Source: Fragilaria crotonensis (Eukaryota; Bacillariophyta; Fragilariophyceae; Fragilariales; Fragilariaceae). Taken from it: a stretch of DNA of 64,000 bases. The notes below the pieces were generated by a model. The model saw only the letters and a program-made list of their open reading frames with translations, was not told the origin of the DNA and ran no database searches. The stretch covers positions 1 to 64,000 of the forward strand of contig JAKSYS010000247.1 in the NCBI GenBank assembly GCA_022925895.1, in the 5' to 3' direction. Shown piece by piece: positions 58,569-64,000 of the stretch; position 1 is the first letter of the stretch; every line of letters starts with the position of its first letter. A program made the position numbers and the translations under genes.

Positions 58569-61247
58569 CTATAAATTGGTGCGGCGACGCTTGTTGTTCC
58601 TGCCTTTCTCTTTTCGTTCCGTGATTTTGTGTGAGGATGTGGCTTCACTAATCTCAACTGCAGCACTTCGGAGCATATCTCCCATTGTGCTATTGGAAAA
58701 TCCTTGTTCATCAAGATCATCATGCTCAAGATCAAGTCCATAAAAATCTATCATGATTTCAGCGGCTACACTGGCTGAAGAAGCTGAGTCAAGGGATTCA
58801 ATCAGACTTTTCAAGTTGTTTGAGTCGTCTCGGAATGTCTTCATCGTAGACTTGTTGAAGGACAAGACACAAAGCATTTCAAACTTATCATTCCCTAGGG
58901 ATTGTCGCAAATCAGTGTCAATAAGAGATGCGCAGGAAAATACCCGCTCTTGGAATGAATTGGCTTCCGGCTTAGCAATTGGTGGGGCAGCAACGCGGGC
59001 AGTTAAACGGTGCAAGCTTGCATTTTCTCTCCACCATAGGAGAATGTCGACGTGCTCAGACAGATAGAGGCAATCATCGAGCTTGATTTTTTTTAAGTCC
59101 AGCACTTCCTTCGATACCTTTTGAACGTTGGTCAGGAATCCCAACCAGTCCACGCGCATTGACGTCCAGGCTAAATATTCTTTATTTGCTTCCTCTGCCG
59201 CCGTTGTGATTGCCGTTTTCGTCTTCAAACTTCCAGCAGACAGGGCCTTGGCTTGTCTGACAACCCTCGCCCAATCATCCTCCTCATCATCGTGGTTGTC
59301 AGAAGTGATAAAAGGATCATCTTCATCCTCGCCACACTCGTCGCCACCAGTGACTGAAACCGGTGCTCCTAGCTCGCGGCCTTCATTGCTGTATGTTGCC
59401 TCCTCCATGAGCTTTTCCTTGAAAATCAACAACGCTCGGTCTACAATCGCTCCGTGTCCCAGTGTCAACAAAATCGGTAATCCAGTAGTGAGCATCACAG
59501 GATCAACAATCATTGCAAGGCATTGTAAATCCGACGGTTCGAGAAAGTACTTATCCAATTCGTCTTTCAATCGAGTCCGCAACTTGGCAACCAATGGATT
59601 GAGATTGTTGGCAGCCACTTTTATCGAGGGCAAATGTCTAAAGGCCGAGCGTGTGTCCCATCGGTCTTCAATACTGTCAGCAAAGGCAACATCAACAATC
59701 TGATAGTACTCTTGAATCATCGACATCTTGCAGCAGACTACCTTCAGCCAGCTGATACCACCAGTTGGACGAGAATCCGTCTGTGCTGAAAATGAGAGAT
59801 TACAAACAGGACGGAGAATGGCTTCAAATCCAGCGATAAGCTCCCATTCTTCATCAGTGAAACTGTATTTTTGCGAGATCTCTGTCTTTTCCTGGTTGAA
59901 ATATAATGGGATGCAGTATCGGCTCCGCAAAACCTGCTCGTACATACGACGTGTACCCCCAATGCGAGTGTCGTTATCAAGTCCCAGGCGAATTGTCTGC
60001 TTACCTGCCTCTGCATTCCGTCTCCGATAATTGAGCATTCGCTGCTTTGCCTTTTTCGATGTAATAAAATTGATCATCTGGTGTGTTTTCTGTCGCAATG
60101 CTTCGCACTCGGGAAAGTGATCAACAACAACTTTCTGACGAGTCCTAACCTTCTTACCACTGGCATGATCAGCAACAAGATTGCACATGTGCATCATACA
60201 ATCGCCATCCTTACTAGACAGGGCACGACCAGTTGCGACTGCAGAATTCGTAGTGTCATTGACACTTGCATATATATCAGATGCTTGAATTCCATACTTG
60301 TTGAGAACATGGAACGCTGCTTCAGCACACATCTCTGCGCTGTGTCCATCTGGAGTTGCCAATCCCAACGCCAATTGGTATCGAACCCATGTCGCAGGGT
60401 TTATAAAGAAAATGCTGACGCCGAAGAATTGCTTCAGTGCTGAGTCCCATCCGTCATGACACACAATCACCCATCCACGGTGCTGGGCTGCATTGTCATC
60501 ATCCTTGCTCTGGTTTTGATCATAGACAAAGTGAGCACGTGTTGTTTCAATGAGCTGACGGACATCGGCAATAAACGATGAGAACATCTGTATGAGTAAG
60601 TAATCCATTTTCCGCTTGGTCATGGGAACATATGTATCAATTTTAAGACGAGATGCGGCATGAATAAGATCATTGAAATCATCCGAGGTTGTCGTTGAAA
60701 TTGGCAGTTTGTTATTCACAACCAGGCGAGCAGCCAAGCTGTGAACATGCTTCAGCTGGCGGGCATTACCTCCATCCAAGAACTTGTAAAGGCCCAGGGA
60801 AGTTGCAGAGGGCTGGTGCCCCATTGGAGAAACGAGTGCTGTTCCCTTGTTTGTCTTGATACTTGGATCTGCAAGCTTGTGCTTGCACTGTAGGTGTGAG
60901 ACGCCATTGGATATCCCACCTTTATGAAGTGCAACAACACAATCAATACTTGGTATATTGGCATCATCTTCAAAGCACAAACGGCACACAAACTGACAGG
61001 GGACCCCAACAGCCTGCGTCGCCGAAGGTCGTGAATGAAGAACGGCACCATTGGAAAGCTTGTAGATGTATTCCCAAGCCCAACAAGTTTTCTTGATGCT
61101 GACGCGTTCAATTGGTGGCCGTGTCACCGTCACGACCGTAGCAACACCTGCGGCAGAATTTGTTGACATCTCCTCAGCAACAGCAAGAGGCACCTGAAGC
61201 TGAGAGCTTGAATTGCTGCTTGATGCAGTATCAATTCTCAATTCCAT
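58569..61247 (-). CDS. hAT transposase, 892 residues, intact
   Basis: This cut-and-paste transposase acts on the element's own ends. The N-terminal zinc finger of BED type has C-R-L-C and the histidine pair in G-V-S-H-L-Q-C-K-H. The catalytic domain shows V-I-V-C-H-D-G-W-D-S with the first acidic residue, and later A-S-V-N-D-T-T-N-S-A. D-C-M-M-H-M-C-N-L-V-A-D-H matches the conserved C-x-x-H segment of the superfamily. A long insertion domain follows. The C-terminal dimerisation region is I-L-L-W-W-R-E-N-A, ending F-Q-E-R-V-F-S-C-A. The last residues are a basic nuclear-localisation-like tail (K-E-K-G-R-N-N-K-R-R-R). No frameshift, unlike element 1. The two transposases are only distantly related. 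Confidence 0.95.
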   Translation of the reverse strand: MELRIDTASSSNSSSQLQVPLAVAEEMSTNSAAGVATVVTVTRPPIERVSIKKTCWAWEYIYKLSNGAVLHSRPSATQAVGVPCQFVCRLCFEDDANIPSIDCVVALHKGGISNGVSHLQCKHKLADPSIKTNKGTALVSPMGHQPSATSLGLYKFLDGGNARQLKHVHSLAARLVVNNKLPISTTTSDDFNDLIHAASRLKIDTYVPMTKRKMDYLLIQMFSSFIADVRQLIETTRAHFVYDQNQSKDDDNAAQHRGWVIVCHDGWDSALKQFFGVSIFFINPATWVRYQLALGLATPDGHSAEMCAEAAFHVLNKYGIQASDIYASVNDTTNSAVATGRALSSKDGDCMMHMCNLVADHASGKKVRTRQKVVVDHFPECEALRQKTHQMINFITSKKAKQRMLNYRRRNAEAGKQTIRLGLDNDTRIGGTRRMYEQVLRSRYCIPLYFNQEKTEISQKYSFTDEEWELIAGFEAILRPVCNLSFSAQTDSRPTGGISWLKVVCCKMSMIQEYYQIVDVAFADSIEDRWDTRSAFRHLPSIKVAANNLNPLVAKLRTRLKDELDKYFLEPSDLQCLAMIVDPVMLTTGLPILLTLGHGAIVDRALLIFKEKLMEEATYSNEGRELGAPVSVTGGDECGEDEDDPFITSDNHDDEEDDWARVVRQAKALSAGSLKTKTAITTAAEEANKEYLAWTSMRVDWLGFLTNVQKVSKEVLDLKKIKLDDCLYLSEHVDILLWWRENASLHRLTARVAAPPIAKPEANSFQERVFSCASLIDTDLRQSLGNDKFEMLCVLSFNKSTMKTFRDDSNNLKSLIESLDSASSASVAAEIMIDFYGLDLEHDDLDEQGFSNSTMGDMLRSAAVEISEATSSHKITERKEKGRNNKRRRTNL

Positions 61248-61530
61248 GGTCTATGTACTATGTACTAGTTTGCTGTTTATGCGTGGAGATCATTATGCAT
61301 CGAGCTCAGATGATGAATGATGACCATCACAACCTGTACGTCGTACCATGTAGTACGTTACACGTTGTGGCCAATGGTATATAACAGCAGGTAGAGTGAA
61401 CACTGTGTACTGGTGTACTGTAATGTACTAACCCTGTACTATTAGTACAGTCCTGGAAAGTTGGCATACTAAGTACAATGTACTAGTAAAGTTAGTACGT
61501 GTTAGTACGACATTGTACTAACAAGGCCAT

Positions 61531-61546
61531 GTACTGGGAAGCCCTG
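61531..61546 (-). repeat. Right terminal inverted repeat of hAT element 2
   Basis: GTACTGGGAAGCCCTG, the reverse complement of the left end, directly followed by the GTTGCATG target copy at 61547-61554. Confidence 0.95.
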
Positions 61547-61554
61547 GTTGCATG

Positions 61555-62454
61555 TCCGAAGCCCCCAGGGTCGGCAATGAAATGCACTCTTGAATAGTCG
61601 TGTCAGAATTGTCGTTTAGTGCCTGTCGAAAAAGTCGTATGGTGTGTCTGACACACTGAATTATTTCCAAACGACATTCTCCGCACCACACATTTAGCGC
61701 AACAGAGAAGTCATTTCAGCGGATAAGTAGTACCGTCGGAATCACGTTCTTCGATCGAAATCCAAACCTACTGAGAAGATTCGTTTTGACGGCTTTGGTC
61801 ATTAGGCATACATGAATTTCCTCCGTCCTTCAACTAGCGATTGAAAAAATTTAAATCTACCAATACCGGTTACCCTTCGCTATTGAGGTCCTCCTACTGT
61901 CTAACGGTATTGGTTCAGTACCTCCACTGGGAATGTCCTAATCCCTAATCAAAACATCGGCACAGTGTGTTGCAGTTACCTTTCAAGAATTGCACGTGAA
62001 GGCCATTGAGGATAAATGAGATACTCGGAGTACTCTCGTCAGCTATACGTACGTGGAATGTCGAATGACTCTCTGCTCGATTTCAAAATGTCGGCGTTGG
62101 ATTTCAGAAGGTCCGGCAAATGACGGTTTCGAAACGTGCTTACGCATTTTCGGCTTAGGAAATTTGGAGTCCACCCAAATACTACAGTAACAACTCGTTT
62201 ACCGTAGCTTCAGCGTCATACAGTACTGTAGACTGTACCCTTCCGCATACATACTACATACTACGTACGTCTTTTTCCGTAGTACAGTAATACGAGTGCC
62301 CTGTACTCCGAGTACCAGGTACCGCGTACAGTCCTTGGACTACAATTCACTCCGAGTACTATGTCTTTGGGTACTTGTACTGTACTGGAGTATGGCGTTT
62401 GCAGTGGAGTACTTTATTACTACGACATATGCATACTACTTGTACGCCAATATG
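61555..62454. other. Spacer between the hAT and copia elements
   Basis: No gene. GTAC words are dense from 62215 to 62425 (CCGAGTACCAGGTACCGCGTACAG, TGTACTGTACTGGAGTATG), as in promoter spacers elsewhere, although no gene start adjoins them here. Confidence 0.5.
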
Positions 62455-62759
62455 TGTTAAACAATTCAACAATACCGTAGACTCTTAATCTAGTAGTTCT
62501 CCTAGACACTACCAAATACCGTTTTCGAATATTGTGAGATCTAGAATTACATTTTCTAGATCGATTCCAATCTTGTTCTTGGACTCCAAAAGCTCCCAAG
62601 ATTGAACACACATCCCATCCAACAAAACAACACAAACACAAGATTGCTTTCCTTAAGTCCGAGTTGGAACAAGACCAACTCCAAGACCGAAAGCAAACCA
62701 AGTACATCAATCCAGTCTCCAAATCCCAAGAGACATATGCCTAATAAGGCTTTCATACA
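62455..62759 (-). repeat. Putative 3' LTR of the copia element
   Basis: About 305 bases between the end of pol and the spacer. In the element's direction it would start TGTATGAAAG just after the purine-rich AAGGCTGGAAC and end GAATTGTTTAACA, so the TG...CA ends of an LTR are present. An internal palindrome GATCTAGAA...TTCTAGATC lies near 62540-62562. The other LTR is outside the window, so the limits are an inference. Confidence 0.4.
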
Positions 62760-62789
62760 GTTCCAGCCTTCAAGGCATAACTCCTCATG

Positions 62790-64000
62790 TCAGGTCTTGG
62801 TCTTGTACTTCTTTGAACCTTTGCCAACAATCGTCCAACCAAGATCCTCCTCTTGATAGACATTGCTGGACGTCGATCCGCACGAACAATTAGTTTTACT
62901 ACAGTCGTACTTTGGTACAGTCGTACTGTCGAGCTCGACATCGTTGTCGCGTCGTACGGTCGTACCGTCGATTCCACCAACAGTACCAACAGTAGCACAG
63001 TATGATCTGACATCCTCCGTGTTCGTCGGTTCGTGAAGTCGTGTAAACATTCCGTCACAGACAAGTGCCGCGTGTTTCTTGAACAATACCAACGGCAGAT
63101 TCTTCGTCATACAGTCGCTCGGGTTTTCCTCACTCCGAATGTGTTCCACGGACAATTCCTTCGCTTGAACCATGTCATTGACGAATCTTGCTCGAATGTC
63201 CACGTGTTTCGTCCTGGGTGTGATGGCAGTGTTCTTCGCCATAAAGATCGCCCCGGTATTATCCTCGCGTAGAATGCTCGGCATGATTGGACCTTTCCCC
63301 TTCGCCGTCGGATCCGTCAGGTCCGCCTCCCATAATCTCTGTGAGTAGGGACACAATGAATTTTACCTCAGTCGCCACGTTGCTCATAGCCACAAACTCT
63401 GCTTCCGTTGAGGACAGAGTGACACCAGTCTGTTTCTTAGACATCCAAGACACAAGACATCCTCCAACCGTGACCAAGTAACCAGAGATACTCTTCCGAT
63501 CGTTTCTGTCACCGGCATAGTCCGAATCGACATAGGCAACCACGGAGTCCTCATCTTGATTCCTTGAAGTGACGCAGTCTTAAGATATCCCACCAAATGA
63601 CTCAGAGCGTTCCAATGTTCTTCGTTTGGGGCAGTAAGGTGTGAGGTCAGTTCTCTGCACGCATTAGCTATAGTAGGTTCCGTCTTGCCACATGCAAATA
63701 GAATTCGTCCGACAAATGACCGAAACATTTCCATATTGATGATTTCGTCTTCGGGCGTAGAGCGCAGGGGTGGTGTCACAGATGCACCGGGAGTCGACCG
63801 TTCCTTGACGTCACTTCCGATGTACTCTTCGTAGTCTCGAACAATGGCCTCAAGATAATCCGTCATACCGGACAGAATATAGTCGCCATTTTTGTCCGTT
63901 CCGAACTCATAATTGACACCAAGATGTCGCTTTAGCCTGCCTAAGTCCGAGATAGTGACAGAGCCAGCGACCCCCTTCTTGATTGTCTTAACGGCTGACG
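62790..64000 (-). mobile_element. Ty1/copia retrotransposon, 3' part of pol (reverse transcriptase end and RNase H)
   Basis: The reading enters from the right window edge with I-S-D-L-G-R-L-K-R-H-L-G-V-N-Y-E, the late reverse transcriptase segment of copia elements. R-S-F-V-G-R-I-L-F-A-C and H-W-N-A-L-S-H-L-V-G-Y-L-K-T follow. RNase H then shows A-Y-V-D-S-D-Y-A-G-D, S-S-T-E-A-E-F-V-A-M and D-N-T-G-A-I-F-M-A, ending in H-I-R-S-E-E-N-P-S-D. Two frame breaks must be bridged: one C missing near 63557 and one extra G in the run complementary to 63297-63300. The polyprotein then ends at 62790. The 5' half lies outside the window. Confidence 0.9.

Larger units (their letters stand above)
58222..61546 (-). 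mobile_element. hAT-superfamily DNA transposon with intact transposase
   Basis: A 3325-base element with perfect 16-base terminal inverted repeats (CAGGGCTTCCCAGTAC at 58222-58237, its complement at 61531-61546). The flanking 8-base direct repeats GTTGCATG lie at 58214-58221 and 61547-61554. This is the classical hAT signature: CAGGG-type ends and 8-base duplication. Subterminal regions at both ends are packed with TACTAA/TTAGTA words (58255-58330 and 61395-61525), probably the transposase-binding sites. The single large transposase frame is uninterrupted. The copy looks young and potentially autonomous. Confidence 0.97.

Overview
The window is nuclear DNA of a eukaryotic alga, most likely a diatom (probably pennate), although species cannot be fixed from sequence alone. 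Evidence: short GT-AG introns of about 60-105 bases; a bZIP-PAS transcription factor of the diatom type; a plastid-type release factor 3 whose N terminus looks like a heterokont bipartite leader (hydrophobic signal followed by an A-F cleavage motif); a Ty1/copia element; and nuclear housekeeping genes (ATG9, PRP28, bL9, a tRNA) packed with 20-150 bases between convergent neighbours.

Layout, left to right. 0.5-16 kb: FTR1 iron permease, bZIP-PAS regulator (minus), a 2 kb gene-free stretch, an MYND/MSS51-like protein, a membrane-anchored GH2 beta-galactosidase, and ATG9 (minus). 16-26 kb: four poorly characterised proteins, frataxin, tRNA-Gly(TCC), and an RsuA-type pseudouridine synthase. 26.5-29.2 kb: a degenerate-looking hAT transposon. 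29.5-46 kb: ADHFE1-like transhydrogenase, an LRR membrane protein, a CPPC thioredoxin, an atypical MAP kinase with six exons, a putative secreted or plastid protein, the spliceosomal helicase PRP28, a coiled-coil protein, and adenine deaminase. 46-58 kb: plastid-type RF3, homoserine kinase, organellar ribosomal protein bL9, a tandem-like pair of ankyrin proteins flanking TruB, and a diatom-type small protein. 58.2-61.5 kb: a second hAT element with an intact 892-residue transposase, matching terminal inverted repeats and an 8-base target duplication. 62.4-64 kb: the 3' end of a copia retrotransposon that runs off the window.

There is no operon logic. The genes are independent nuclear units, many convergent or divergent. 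Two window-wide patterns stand out. First, intergenic spacers are crowded with GTAC-centred words (for example AGTACTGGAGTACT-like runs) while the long coding exons are not. Second, many conserved genes, including ones that should be essential, are broken by single-base indels. These are most often a missing C or G next to another C or G, or an extra A in an A run. The second pattern most likely reflects consensus errors in the assembly, so most frameshifted genes here should be read as functional. No clearly new biological system was found; the best leads are the intact hAT element, the frameshift pattern, the DEFD form of PRP28, the TKH activation loop of the kinase and the spacer GTAC signature.
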